Positions 43,206-51,651 of a stretch of 64,000 nucleotides of DNA are shown here, in pieces. Below the pieces are notes generated by a model. That model worked only from the letters and a program-made list of their open reading frames with translations, searched no databases and was not told the origin of the DNA. The stretch covers positions 620,001-684,000 of the forward strand of contig CAVZVZ010000005.1 in NCBI GenBank assembly GCA_963778895.1, read 5' to 3'. This DNA is from CAVZVZ01 sp963778895. GTDB taxonomy: Bacteria; Actinomycetota; Acidimicrobiia; Acidimicrobiales; Acidimicrobilacustridaceae. Made by a program: the position numbers and the translations under genes. Position 1 is the stretch's first letter. Each line of letters starts with the position of its first letter.

Positions 43206-44903
43206 ATGCTGGACCTGAAGATCACCGGCGGGACGGTCATCGACGGCACCGGGGCCAAGGGCGTCCGAGCCGACGTCGGCGTGAAGGACGGCAGGGTCGT
43301 CGAGATCGCGCAAGACGGCTCCCTCGGCGACACCGAGGCCGGCACGGTCATCGATGCGACCGATCGCGCCGTGACTCCCGGTTTCGTCGACATCCACACG
43401 CACTACGACGCGCAGATCCTGTGGGACCGCATGCTGACGGTTTCGCCCTGGCACGGCGTGACCACCGTGGTGACGGGCAACTGTGGCTTCGGCGTCGCGC
43501 CGACGCGACCCGAGCACCGCGACCTGATCGTGCGCACGCTCGAGAAAGTCGAAGGAATGAGCGCCGACGCGCTGCGTGCCGGCCTCGGTGACCAATGGCC
43601 GTTCGAGACCTTCCCCGAGTACCTCGACGCGGTCGAGGCGCAAGGATCGGCCATCAACATGGGCGTGATGATCGGCCACACGCCGCTGCGACTGGCGACG
43701 CTGGGCGAGGAGTCGACCGAACGCTCCGCCACGGATGACGAAATCGCGCGCATGCGAGCCGTGGTGGCCGAAGCCATCAACGCCGGTGCCGTCGGCTTCG
43801 CCACATCGAAGTCGGCAACGCATGTCGGCTTCGCCGGCAAGCCCGTGCCGAGCCGGGCCGCCGAGATCGCGGAGATCGCCGAGATCGCCGAGGCACTGGG
43901 CGAAGCCGGCACCGGAGTCATCCAAGCGACCATGGGTGCCGGTTTCGCGTTCGACGAGTTCGCCGCCATCAGCGGCGCGACCGGTCGCCCGATCTCCTGG
44001 ACCGCGCTGCTGGCCGGCGTCGGCGCACCCGGCGTCGACCGCATGCTGCTCGACGAGTCGATCAAGCTGCTCGACGCGGGGATACCGGTGTACCCCCAGG
44101 TCAGCTGCCGCCCGTTGAACTTCGAGTTCTCGATGGCCGAGCCGTTCCCGTTCGAGAGTGCGCGCCTGTTCGGCCAGATCTCCACCGCACCCGACAACGA
44201 GACCAAGGCGGCGATCTACCGCGACCCGTCGTTCCGCGACGAGTTCCGCGCCAAGTTGGCGAGCGGGAAGGTCGGCGTACTCGGCGGCAGCTGGGAACGC
44301 ACGGTGGTGTCGTGGTTCCCACCGGACCCGTCCATCGAGGGAACGAACGTGGCCGAGCTCGCTGCACAACGCGACGTCGACCCGTCGGATCTGGTGCTCG
44401 ACCTCGCGCTCGAGAGCGGGCTCGGGGCCCGCTTCCGGATGGCGGTGCTGAACTACGACGAGGACATGGTCGAGGTGCTCCTGACCGACCCGCACACGAT
44501 GTTGGGGCTCTCGGACGCGGGTGCCCACGCCAGTCAGTTGTGCGACTCGTGCTTCTCGACCCACCTGTTGTCGCGCTGGGTGCGGGAGCGAAAGGCGCTT
44601 TCCCTCGAGGACGCCATCCGGATGCTCACGTCACAACCTGCCGAAATCTTCGGCATCACCGACCGCGGCCTGCTTGCCGTCGGCCGACCCGCCGACGTCG
44701 TGGTGTTCGATCCCGCAACCGTCGGCTGCACGGACCTGCGGCGCGTGAACGACCAGCCGGCCAACGCCGATCGGCTGATCGCCGATGCCATCGGGATCGA
44801 CGCGGTCGTGGTGAACGGTGAGCTCATTCGCCAGGACAACGTCGACGTGATCGACGCGCACGGACCGCTACCCGGCCGACTCTTGCGCAGCGGCTCCGCC
44901 TGA
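43206..44903 (+). CDS. D-aminoacylase / N-acyl-D-amino-acid deacylase family amidohydrolase
   Basis: 565 residues. Metal site PGFVDIHTHYDAQILWD, GNCGFGVAPTRP, the later GLSDAGAHASQLCD (Asp), and C-terminal SQPAEIFGITDRGLLAVGRPADVVVFDP. These are typical of the D-aminoacylase family, in which a catalytic Cys/His site binds one zinc. It hydrolyses N-acyl-D-amino acids or related amides. AGAGGAG lies 6 bases before the ATG. A microsatellite-like AEI repeat occurs around 43860-43892. Substrate unknown. Confidence 0.85.
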   Translation: MLDLKITGGTVIDGTGAKGVRADVGVKDGRVVEIAQDGSLGDTEAGTVIDATDRAVTPGFVDIHTHYDAQILWDRMLTVSPWHGVTTVVTGNCGFGVAPTRPEHRDLIVRTLEKVEGMSADALRAGLGDQWPFETFPEYLDAVEAQGSAINMGVMIGHTPLRLATLGEESTERSATDDEIARMRAVVAEAINAGAVGFATSKSATHVGFAGKPVPSRAAEIAEIAEIAEALGEAGTGVIQATMGAGFAFDEFAAISGATGRPISWTALLAGVGAPGVDRMLLDESIKLLDAGIPVYPQVSCRPLNFEFSMAEPFPFESARLFGQISTAPDNETKAAIYRDPSFRDEFRAKLASGKVGVLGGSWERTVVSWFPPDPSIEGTNVAELAAQRDVDPSDLVLDLALESGLGARFRMAVLNYDEDMVEVLLTDPHTMLGLSDAGAHASQLCDSCFSTHLLSRWVRERKALSLEDAIRMLTSQPAEIFGITDRGLLAVGRPADVVVFDPATVGCTDLRRVNDQPANADRLIADAIGIDAVVVNGELIRQDNVDVIDAHGPLPGRLLRSGSA

Positions 44904-44980
44904 TCGTTTGCGGGACCGCGAAGCATTCGTCGCGTATTGCTGACAGACTTCCGGCCGCTCGATCACCGGGGGGAATTTCG

Positions 44981-46603
44981 ATGCGTACTACCGCTGCGCG
45001 GCTCACGACAGCCGTTGCCCTGATCATCACCGTCGCGCTGCTCGGTTCGTCCTGCGGATCGTCCAGCAACAACAGCGCCACGCCGCCCGGAAGCACCGCC
45101 GCGCCACCGCCACCCGTGAGGGGTGGGAGCGTCATCGTCGGCACGAGCAGCGAGGTCGACGGGTTCAACCCGCTCAAGAGCCAATGGTCGGGGCCGGCGT
45201 ACCAGATCGGCCGCACCGTGCTCGATCCGCTCGTCGTCATGGACACGGAAGGCAACTGGCAGCCATACCTCGCCAAGTCGATAACGCCCAACGCCGACTT
45301 CACGACGTGGACCTTCGAGCTCCGACCCAACGTGTACTTCCACAATGGCGAGGTGCTCGATGCTGACGCTCTGGTGACGTTCTTCGAGGCCGCGGTTTCG
45401 AGCCCGCTCTCGTCGCAGGGATTCCCCGAGACGCCGACGATCACCAAGACCGGCGACCTGACCGTCGACATGACGTTCACCAAGCCCTGGTCCGAGATGC
45501 CGACGGCGTTGGTGGAGCAGACCGGTTATGTGATCGCGCCCGAGCAGGTGAAGTCCGGCAACACCGACCATCCGATCGGCACCGGTCCGTTCGTGTTCGA
45601 CGAGTGGGTGCCGGACAACCACTTCCGGGCGACCCGAAATCCGAACTACTGGCGTACCGGCGAGCCTTACCTCGACAGCATCGAGTTCCGGCCCATTCCG
45701 GACACCACCCTTCGATTGAACGCGTTGCAGGCGGGCGACATCGACATCGCCGAGGCGAACAGCGTCGGGCAGCCGAAACTGGACGAGCTCAGCGCGTCCG
45801 GGCTCACCGTCGTGGACGACTACGACAACGTCGGTTCGTCCAACCTGCTCATGAACAACGACCGCCCTCCCCTGAACGACAAACGCGTGCGTGAGGCGAT
45901 CGTCTCGGCCATCGACCGCGACGCGTTTCGCAATGCGATCCTCGACCCATCGTTCGAAACGGCCGACCAGCCCTACCCCGAGCGAAGTAAGTGGCACGCC
46001 GACGTGAACTATCCGGCGTACGACCCCGATCACGCTCGTGACCTCGTGAACGAGTACGAGGCCGAGAACGGCCCGATCAAGATCTCGATCATGATCATTG
46101 CTTCGGGCGCGCCAACCGACCCCGCGCAATACCTGCAACAGCAGCTCGAAGCGGTCGGCATCGACGTCCAGATCAACGACCTCGAACAAGTCACCTTCGT
46201 GCAACAGTTCGTCAGCGGTGACTACGACACCGTCTACCTCGGCAGCTTCTTCGGTGCCAACGACCCCGACGGCTCATACCCGTTCATCACGTCGAAGGGA
46301 GCCGCGCCAGAGACGGCCATCAAGCTCAACTTCGCCCGCTATCGCAATGCCGCCGTGGACCAGGCCTTGCAGGCACAGCGTCAGACCGATGACTTCGCGA
46401 CTCGGAAAGCCGAATGGGACAAGATCTGGAACGCATTCGCCGAGGATCTGCCGTACGCGTTCCTGGCCTACGACCGCACGGCGTGGGTCACCAAGTCCGA
46501 CATCTACGGACTGACCGGGTTCACCACACCCGAAGGTGTTGCGATCCCGGCCATCAACCGATGGACGCCCTTCTACACGGCGGTGTACCAAACGAGCGGT
46601 TAG
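44981..46603 (+). CDS. Peptide/solute-binding lipoprotein of an ABC importer (SBP_bac_5)
   Basis: 540 residues. Lipoprotein signal with lipobox LGSSC (Cys25), a Ser/Pro linker, then the SBP family-5 start GGSVIVGTSSEVDGFNPL, the FHNGEVLDADALVTF and GTGPFVFDEWVPDNHFRATRNPNYW blocks, and LLMNNDRPPLNDKRVREAIVSAIDR. It captures a peptide or similar solute outside the cell. No permease or ATPase genes lie nearby, so it is an orphan here. GGGGGGAA precedes the ATG by 6 bases. Confidence 0.85.
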   Translation: MRTTAARLTTAVALIITVALLGSSCGSSSNNSATPPGSTAAPPPPVRGGSVIVGTSSEVDGFNPLKSQWSGPAYQIGRTVLDPLVVMDTEGNWQPYLAKSITPNADFTTWTFELRPNVYFHNGEVLDADALVTFFEAAVSSPLSSQGFPETPTITKTGDLTVDMTFTKPWSEMPTALVEQTGYVIAPEQVKSGNTDHPIGTGPFVFDEWVPDNHFRATRNPNYWRTGEPYLDSIEFRPIPDTTLRLNALQAGDIDIAEANSVGQPKLDELSASGLTVVDDYDNVGSSNLLMNNDRPPLNDKRVREAIVSAIDRDAFRNAILDPSFETADQPYPERSKWHADVNYPAYDPDHARDLVNEYEAENGPIKISIMIIASGAPTDPAQYLQQQLEAVGIDVQINDLEQVTFVQQFVSGDYDTVYLGSFFGANDPDGSYPFITSKGAAPETAIKLNFARYRNAAVDQALQAQRQTDDFATRKAEWDKIWNAFAEDLPYAFLAYDRTAWVTKSDIYGLTGFTTPEGVAIPAINRWTPFYTAVYQTSG

Positions 46604-46961
46604 CCGGCCCGTCACCAGCGACTCGCCTGACTACGCAAGCGATGGCGACTCTCGGCGGTCGGATCCCCTGCGCCGCCAAAGGCGTGCGTTCGCACTGACG
46701 CTCGTCGCCGTTCCGCTCGTACTCGCGGTCGTGCTCATCGCCACCACCATGTGGTCGTCGTCGCCATCCGCACCGAAGCCGCCCGAACCGTCCCAGATCG
46801 CCCCGGGCTCGCCGCAGCAGGGTGTACGCACCACTATCGAGAGTGGATCGACCGACCCCGAGGTGCTGACCGAGGAGTTCAACGGCACGACGATGACCGT
46901 CATGGTGCCGCCGACACCCGTCTACGGGCCCTGCCCGACGACGACCACGGCGACTCGCTGA
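46536..46961 (+). CDS. Small membrane-anchored protein with Pro/Thr-rich exterior (start uncertain)
   Basis: The clear coding part begins about 46612 as a charged stretch (RRSDPLRRQRRAF), then one helix ALTLVAVPLVLAVVLIATTMW and an extracellular tail rich in Pro, Thr and Ser. In frame, the only start codon before the helix is TTG 46536, which would overlap the solute-binding gene by 68 bases. ATG 46642 is one frame away and would fit with one missing base near 46657-46660. So the N-terminus is not settled. Function unknown. Confidence 0.5.
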   Translation: MLRSRPSTDGRPSTRRCTKRAVSRPVTSDSPDYASDGDSRRSDPLRRQRRAFALTLVAVPLVLAVVLIATTMWSSSPSAPKPPEPSQIAPGSPQQGVRTTIESGSTDPEVLTEEFNGTTMTVMVPPTPVYGPCPTTTTATR

Positions 46962-46964
46962 CGG

Positions 46965-47561
46965 TCAGGAGTACTGATCGAGCAAGAGGTGGGCCGCTGA
47001 ATCCAGCTCGGTGCCCGTCTCGGACATGCCCTTCCAGCCGTTGACCCAGCCGAGGAGGGATGCGAACCACACGTGCCCGAGGGCGCGGGTGATGCGCCGT
47101 TCGAGCTCGGGATCGAAGTCCTCGGGGAAGGCCATGCCCTGGATCCGGTCCATCACGATGCCCACCTCGAGCTGACACTCGGACACATGCGGATCGTTGG
47201 ACGAGAGCGCCGCCACCACAGCAGCCGACAACTTGGGTTCGCGTTCCATGGCGCGCACCGCCCGTCCGAGGATGTCGACAACCCGTTCGGCTGTCGTGTT
47301 ACCGCGCGGTGGACGCGTGGTGGCCCGCCGCTCGAGATCGCGCGCCCATTCGACGAGCGCGGCCGCGAGGAGGTGGTCCTTGGACGAGAAGTAGCGATAG
47401 ATCGTGCCGAGTGCGACGTTGGCTCGAGTGGCGACATCACGCATCTGGACCGCGTCGTAGCCCCCTTCAGCGCCGAGCTCGAGCGCAGCCGACACCACGC
47501 GCTGGCGGCGCGCGGCTTGGCTCTTGGTGAGCTGCTCGGTGCTGGTGGCGGCGTCGGACAT
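46965..47561 (-). CDS. TetR family regulator, KstR-like
   Basis: 198 residues. The HTH reads QRVVSAALELGAEGGYDAVQMRDVATRANVALGTIYRYFSSKDHLL; its recognition helix (ANVALGTIYRYF) is close to that of mycobacterial KstR (ADVAVGTLYRYF, from memory), which represses sterol and lipid catabolism and is released by an acyl-CoA. The C-terminal part also fits (SDVWLSNLLAW-like: GHVWFASLLGWVNGW). It lies 15 bases after an ACAD gene on the same strand, and a KstR-type palindrome stands before that ACAD. So autoregulation is likely. Confidence 0.8.
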   Translation of the reverse strand: MSDAATSTEQLTKSQAARRQRVVSAALELGAEGGYDAVQMRDVATRANVALGTIYRYFSSKDHLLAAALVEWARDLERRATTRPPRGNTTAERVVDILGRAVRAMEREPKLSAAVVAALSSNDPHVSECQLEVGIVMDRIQGMAFPEDFDPELERRITRALGHVWFASLLGWVNGWKGMSETGTELDSAAHLLLDQYS

Positions 47562-47576
47562 CGCGATGCCGGGAGA

Positions 47577-48809
47577 CTAGTTCCCGCGTTCGACGGCACC
47601 TGGGACAGCCGCCGATGGTCGAGGTTCAGCCGGCAAACCGAGTACACGCTCACCGATGATGTTGCGTTGCACCTCGTTGGTGCCGCCCGCAATGCCGCTG
47701 TGCGGGGCCCACAGGAATCGATAGCCGACGAATCCCGACCATTCGCCGGGCACGCCCTCGAGCATGCCCTCCGCGCCGAGCAGATGCTTGCCCAGCCCCA
47801 TCGAATGGCCGAGGTGCTGCCCGTACAGGAGCTTGAGTATCGACGACTCGGGACCGGGCGCCACGCCGTGACTCAACGCGGTCTGCATCCGGAACCCGAG
47901 ATACCGCAACAGCTCGACGTTCGTCTTCACCCGGGCCAGCTGCTGGCGAACGCGCTCGTCACCGGTGAGACCCGCCGCTTCGGCCAGGGCGGCCACGGCT
48001 TCGAAATCCTCGTTGACCGCGGCACTGCCGATCATGTTGCGTTCGTTGGTGAGCGTGTGCAGGGCCGCCCGCCAACCCTCGTTCACGCGCTGCTCACCAC
48101 CGAGCACGTTCTCGGCCGGGATGCGCACATCAGTGAAGAACACCTCGCTGAAATGCGAGTCACCGGTCATCTGGCGCAACGGGCGGATCTCGATGCCCGG
48201 TGTGTGCATGTCGAGCAGGAAGTAGGTGATGCCCTTGTGCTTCGGTGCATCGGCATCGGTGCGGGCGAGCAGGATGCCCCATTCGCACACGTCCGCGCTC
48301 GACGTCCACACCTTCTGGCCGTTGACGATCCACTCGTCACCGTCGCGTACGGCTCGCGTGGACAGCGAGGCGAGGTCCGAGCCCGACCCTGGCTCGCTGA
48401 ACAGCTGGCACCACATCTCCTCGCCGCGCAGCATCGGTTCGATGAACCGCTCGCGTTGTTGCTCGGTGCCGAGTTCGAGGATCGCGGGGCCGACCATGGT
48501 GTGCGCCACCATGAACGGGCCGCTGTGCTCGCCGTAGCGGCTCATCTCCTGAGCGAAGATGACCTCCTGCATCGTGGTGCCGCCGCGACCACCGAACTGG
48601 GTCGGGTAGCTGATGCCGGCCCACCCTCCGTCGAACAGGGTGCGCTGCCACTTGCGGCATTTCTCATCGAGGACGGCCCAGTCGGCGCCGGCCTGGAAGA
48701 AGACTCGCGAGAAGTCGTCCGGATGGCCCTTGGGTATGGCGTTGAGATCCAGCCATTCCCGGGCTTCGGCCCGAAAACGAGCTTCATCCGGGCTGTCGTC
48801 GAAGTCCAC
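47577..48809 (-). CDS. Acyl-CoA dehydrogenase (FadE-like)
   Basis: 410 residues, complete. MDFDDSPDEARFRAE start, FGGRGGTTMQEV, FAD-binding MWCQLFSEPGSGSDLASL, VNGQKVWTSSADV, HFSEVFFTDVRIP and the end GGTNEVQRNIIGERVLGLP. It oxidises an acyl-CoA to the enoyl-CoA. A KstR-like palindrome begins 10 bases upstream of the ATG, and the KstR-like TetR gene follows 15 bases after the stop. It is the closest paralog of the ACAD at 5902-7132. Confidence 0.9.
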   Translation of the reverse strand: MDFDDSPDEARFRAEAREWLDLNAIPKGHPDDFSRVFFQAGADWAVLDEKCRKWQRTLFDGGWAGISYPTQFGGRGGTTMQEVIFAQEMSRYGEHSGPFMVAHTMVGPAILELGTEQQRERFIEPMLRGEEMWCQLFSEPGSGSDLASLSTRAVRDGDEWIVNGQKVWTSSADVCEWGILLARTDADAPKHKGITYFLLDMHTPGIEIRPLRQMTGDSHFSEVFFTDVRIPAENVLGGEQRVNEGWRAALHTLTNERNMIGSAAVNEDFEAVAALAEAAGLTGDERVRQQLARVKTNVELLRYLGFRMQTALSHGVAPGPESSILKLLYGQHLGHSMGLGKHLLGAEGMLEGVPGEWSGFVGYRFLWAPHSGIAGGTNEVQRNIIGERVLGLPAEPRPSAAVPGAVERGN

Positions 48810-48819
48810 GGTCGAAAAC

Positions 48820-48833
48820 TGTAACGCGTTCTA
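48820..48833. promoter_or_regulatory. KstR-type operator
   Basis: TGTAACGCGTTCTA matches TnnAACnnGTTnnA at every fixed position. It lies 10 bases before the ACAD-TetR operon and 36 bases before the divergent DUF983 gene, and shares the 12-mer AACGCGTTCTAG with the site at 7146. It is the likely autoregulation site of the TetR at 46965-47561 (inference). Confidence 0.65.
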
Positions 48834-48869
48834 GTTGGGGCGCCAGCCGGCGGCGGCCAGGATGGACCG

Positions 48870-49286
48870 GTGACCAGCAGCGCCTCACCCGCACCGACCT
48901 CCCGGGGGCGCCTGCTCCGTCGAGGATGCGTGAAGCGCTGCGCCGTGTGCGGTCAAGGAAAGCTGTTCCGCGGCTGGTTCCGGATGGTCGAGCGGTGCCC
49001 GCGTTGCGGCCTGCGTTTCGAACGCATCGACGGCCACTGGTCCGGTGATCTCGGCATCAACACGATCGTCAGCTTCGGTGCTCTCTTCGTCACGTTGATC
49101 GTCGGCTTGGTCGTCACGTGGCCGGAGGTGCCAGGCGTTCCGCTGTTCCTCTGTGCCGTGAGCGTGGCCGCCATCGTGCCGGTGCTCTTCTTCCCCTTCT
49201 CGAAGACGATCTGGCTCGCGATCGACCTGATGATGCGGCCACTCGAGGCCGAAGAGGTCAAGCCGGAGTACTTCATCCCCGCGTGA
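48870..49286 (+). CDS. DUF983 zinc-ribbon membrane protein
   Basis: 138 residues from GTG 48870. Zinc ribbon CAVCGQGKLF and CPRCGLRFE, the conserved IDGHWSGDLGINT, two membrane helices (IVSFGALFVTLIVGLVVTW and FLCAVSVAAIVPVLFF), and PFSKTIWLAIDLMMRPLE. Function unknown. It is an intact paralog of 8684-9131 and serves to show that gene's frameshift. It is divergent from the ACAD and shares its KstR-like site. Confidence 0.8.
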   Translation: MTSSASPAPTSRGRLLRRGCVKRCAVCGQGKLFRGWFRMVERCPRCGLRFERIDGHWSGDLGINTIVSFGALFVTLIVGLVVTWPEVPGVPLFLCAVSVAAIVPVLFFPFSKTIWLAIDLMMRPLEAEEVKPEYFIPA

Positions 49287-49299
49287 GAGGCTCAGCGGC

Positions 49300-49956
49300 A
49301 TGGAGGACCGGTCGACACCCGCTCTGTATCTCGAGCTCGTCGACATCGATCGCGACGAGTACCTCCGCGAGCGGGCGCCCTCGGTGCTCGGTCGGCGCGG
49401 CGCGCAGCGACTGACTTGTTGGGACAACTCGTGGCCGTCGCGCGACGACCTCCCCCGTCGGCTGGACGAGTTCGGGTGGCTCGCGGTCTATGAAGCCGAC
49501 GAGCAATTCACGCCACCCGCAGAGACAACCGGTGCGCGTGGCTTGCACTTCGTGCGGACGGCCCGACCGGGCCAAGGGCGGCTGAGCGATGCCGAAACGC
49601 TCGGTTTGCTGCTGGTGCTGATCAGCCCACCAACCGAGGCCGGTGCCACGAACCTGCGGGCCTGGGGCGACTTCGTGCACATCCGGCACATCGCCGAAGC
49701 AGCCGTCCCCGGCTACACGATGATCACGCCCTACGAAGCGGTCGACGGTGGCCGGCCACGCTTTCTCCACTTCTACGAGATGGACACGCTCGACGCCGAG
49801 GCGACGTTCAAGTCGATGACTCCGATGGTCGCTGAACGTCTCGGTGGCTACGACGCCGACGCGTTCCGGGCGTGGGCCGGCGACGACAGTCTGCGCATCG
49901 ACTACGTCAGCTCGTTCTCGCGCGCGGGGTCACCCCTCCACCCGAGCCACCTCTAG
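49300..49956 (+). CDS. Hypothetical protein, possibly dimeric alpha/beta-barrel type
   Basis: 218 residues, no family recognised with certainty. Acidic, soluble, no signal or helix of membrane length. Two similar halves can be imagined: LYLELVDIDRDEYLRER with a Trp/Ser stretch, and RFLHFYEMDTLDAEATFKSMTP, both with the strand-turn-helix form of EthD/dimeric alpha-beta barrel proteins; this is a guess. It follows DUF983 by 13 bases and precedes the SDR by 10, so it belongs to a plus-strand operon from 48870. Confidence 0.55.
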   Translation: MEDRSTPALYLELVDIDRDEYLRERAPSVLGRRGAQRLTCWDNSWPSRDDLPRRLDEFGWLAVYEADEQFTPPAETTGARGLHFVRTARPGQGRLSDAETLGLLLVLISPPTEAGATNLRAWGDFVHIRHIAEAAVPGYTMITPYEAVDGGRPRFLHFYEMDTLDAEATFKSMTPMVAERLGGYDADAFRAWAGDDSLRIDYVSSFSRAGSPLHPSHL

Positions 49957-49966
49957 AGTCTGCGCG

Positions 49967-50752
49967 ATGCCCGCCCCCTCGAACGGACGCCTCGACGGTC
50001 GGGTCGCGATCGTAACCGGCTCCACCGCCGGCATCGGGCGCGAGATCGCGACGGTGTTCGCCGCCGAAGGCGCGCACGTCGTCGTCACCGGGCGCAACGA
50101 GGCGCGAGGGCGAGCCGTGGTCGCCGACATCGGCGCCTCCGACGGGACCGCAGCCTTTCGAGCCACCGACCTCGAACGCGAGGACGACTGCCGGGAGCTC
50201 GTCGACTGGGCGGTCGAGGAGTTCGGCGGGGTGTCGGTGCTCGTCAACAACGCGGCCACCTCGGACTCACCCGACAGTGCTGTTCATGACATGACCACCG
50301 ACGCGTGGGAGCGGATCCTGCGCGTCGACCTGACCGCCGCGGCATGGATGTGTCGAGCCGCGATCGGCGCCATGCTCGACGCCGATCGGGGCTCGATCGT
50401 CAACATCTCGTCACGAGCCGGGTTGGAAGGCATCCCGGCGCACGCCGCGTACAGCGCCGCCAAGGGCGGGCTCGACTCGCTCACCCGATCGATCGCGGTC
50501 GACTACGCGGACCGGAACATCCGGTGCAACGCCATCGCGGCGGGTTACGTCCTCAACGACGTCCGCGACCGCGACATCACGGCCGAGCGTCGCGCTCAGC
50601 TCGACGCCCGTCATCTCACGCGCGTCGGTACGGCGCGCGACGTCGCCTATGCGGCGCTTTTCCTGGCCAGCGACGAGTCCGATTGGATCACGGGCATCAC
50701 CCTGCCGGTCGACGGCGGCAGCACGATCGCACGCGCGGCAAGTTTCGGCTGA
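49967..50752 (+). CDS. Short-chain dehydrogenase/reductase
   Basis: 261 residues from ATG 49967. Classical SDR: VTGSTAGIGREIA, LVNNAATSDS (NNA), NISSRAGLEG, YSAAKGGLDSLTRSIA with Tyr/Lys, and the C-terminal DESDWITGITLPVDGG. FabG-like overall. Substrate unknown. In an operon with the gene before (10 bases) and the isomerase-like gene after (20 bases). Confidence 0.85.
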   Translation: MPAPSNGRLDGRVAIVTGSTAGIGREIATVFAAEGAHVVVTGRNEARGRAVVADIGASDGTAAFRATDLEREDDCRELVDWAVEEFGGVSVLVNNAATSDSPDSAVHDMTTDAWERILRVDLTAAAWMCRAAIGAMLDADRGSIVNISSRAGLEGIPAHAAYSAAKGGLDSLTRSIAVDYADRNIRCNAIAAGYVLNDVRDRDITAERRAQLDARHLTRVGTARDVAYAALFLASDESDWITGITLPVDGGSTIARAASFG

Positions 50753-50772
50753 CGAGCAAAGGACCCTTTTCC

Positions 50773-51651
50773 TTGCACGACCACATTTCGGTGAGCGAGA
50801 TCTCCAGCTGGCGCTGGTCGGTCGACGAAGATCTCGCGTTCTACGAGAAGGCAGAGATCGACAGCATCGGCGTGGCCTTCCGCAAACTCGAGGCCGACGG
50901 TGATCCCGTGGCCGCGGCGGCCAAGTTCGTCGACGCGGGGCTCCGCGTCACCAACCTGCTCGTGCCCGGCCCCTTCTCTCTCGACACGCCCGACGCGTGG
51001 AGTGAACAACGGGAGCGGATGAGCGTGGTGATGGATACCGCGCTCGCGCTCCGGCCCGAGCTCGTCGTGTTCACCACCGGACCGGCGCGCCAGTTGCCGT
51101 GGGAGCGCGCCGCCGACGCGCTCGAGGAGGTCATGACCGCGCCGATCGTGGAAGCCCGCCGCGAGGACCTCGCCCTCGCCATCGAGCACACCCACTCGCT
51201 ACGCGCCGACGTCGGCTTCCTGCACACCCTGCGGGATGCCATCGAGTTGGCGTGGCGACTCGACGTCGGGGTCTGCCTCGAGGTCAACGCGTGCTGGGCT
51301 GAACGCAACCTGGGCGGCACCATCGGGGCCGGTATCGATGTGATCTCGCTGGTGCAGCTGAGCGACTACGCGATCGGGACGCACATCACGCCGGATCGTC
51401 TCGTTCCCGGCGACGGCGACATCCCGCTCGGGCGAATCGTCGGCCAGCTCCTCGATGCCGGCTACGACGGGGTGTTCGACATAGAGATCATCGGCCCGCG
51501 CATCGAGGACGAGGGATACGAGTCGGCCATCAACCGGTCGATCGACGCTGTGCAGCAACTGATCGATCCGCCCCCCGACGAGCCAGACGCGGACGAGCCA
51601 GCCACTGGCGACGAGGTACCCGCCGACGACTACGAGAGCGACGCGATGTAG
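50773..51651 (+). CDS. Sugar phosphate isomerase/epimerase family (xylose isomerase-like TIM barrel)
   Basis: 292 residues from TTG 50773, chosen because AAAGGA lies about 10 bases upstream; GTG 50791 is an alternative. AP-endonuclease-2-like barrel: FYEKAEIDSIGVAFRKLEADG, TNLLVPGPFSLD, LALAIEHTHSLRADVGFLHT, VGVCLEVNACWAE, VQLSDYAIGTHIT and FDIEIIGPRIEDEGY. These provide the metal ligands of the family. The last about 25 residues are acidic and disordered. Substrate unknown. Overlaps the convergent FadD-like gene by 22 bases. Confidence 0.75.
   Translation: MHDHISVSEISSWRWSVDEDLAFYEKAEIDSIGVAFRKLEADGDPVAAAAKFVDAGLRVTNLLVPGPFSLDTPDAWSEQRERMSVVMDTALALRPELVVFTTGPARQLPWERAADALEEVMTAPIVEARREDLALAIEHTHSLRADVGFLHTLRDAIELAWRLDVGVCLEVNACWAERNLGGTIGAGIDVISLVQLSDYAIGTHITPDRLVPGDGDIPLGRIVGQLLDAGYDGVFDIEIIGPRIEDEGYESAINRSIDAVQQLIDPPPDEPDADEPATGDEVPADDYESDAM

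Noticed and set aside
41892..44564. A very long minus-strand frame of 890 codons
   Set aside because: Only 43115-41892 is coding (PhyH-like); the rest is antisense of the D-aminoacylase gene, typical of GC-rich shadow frames.
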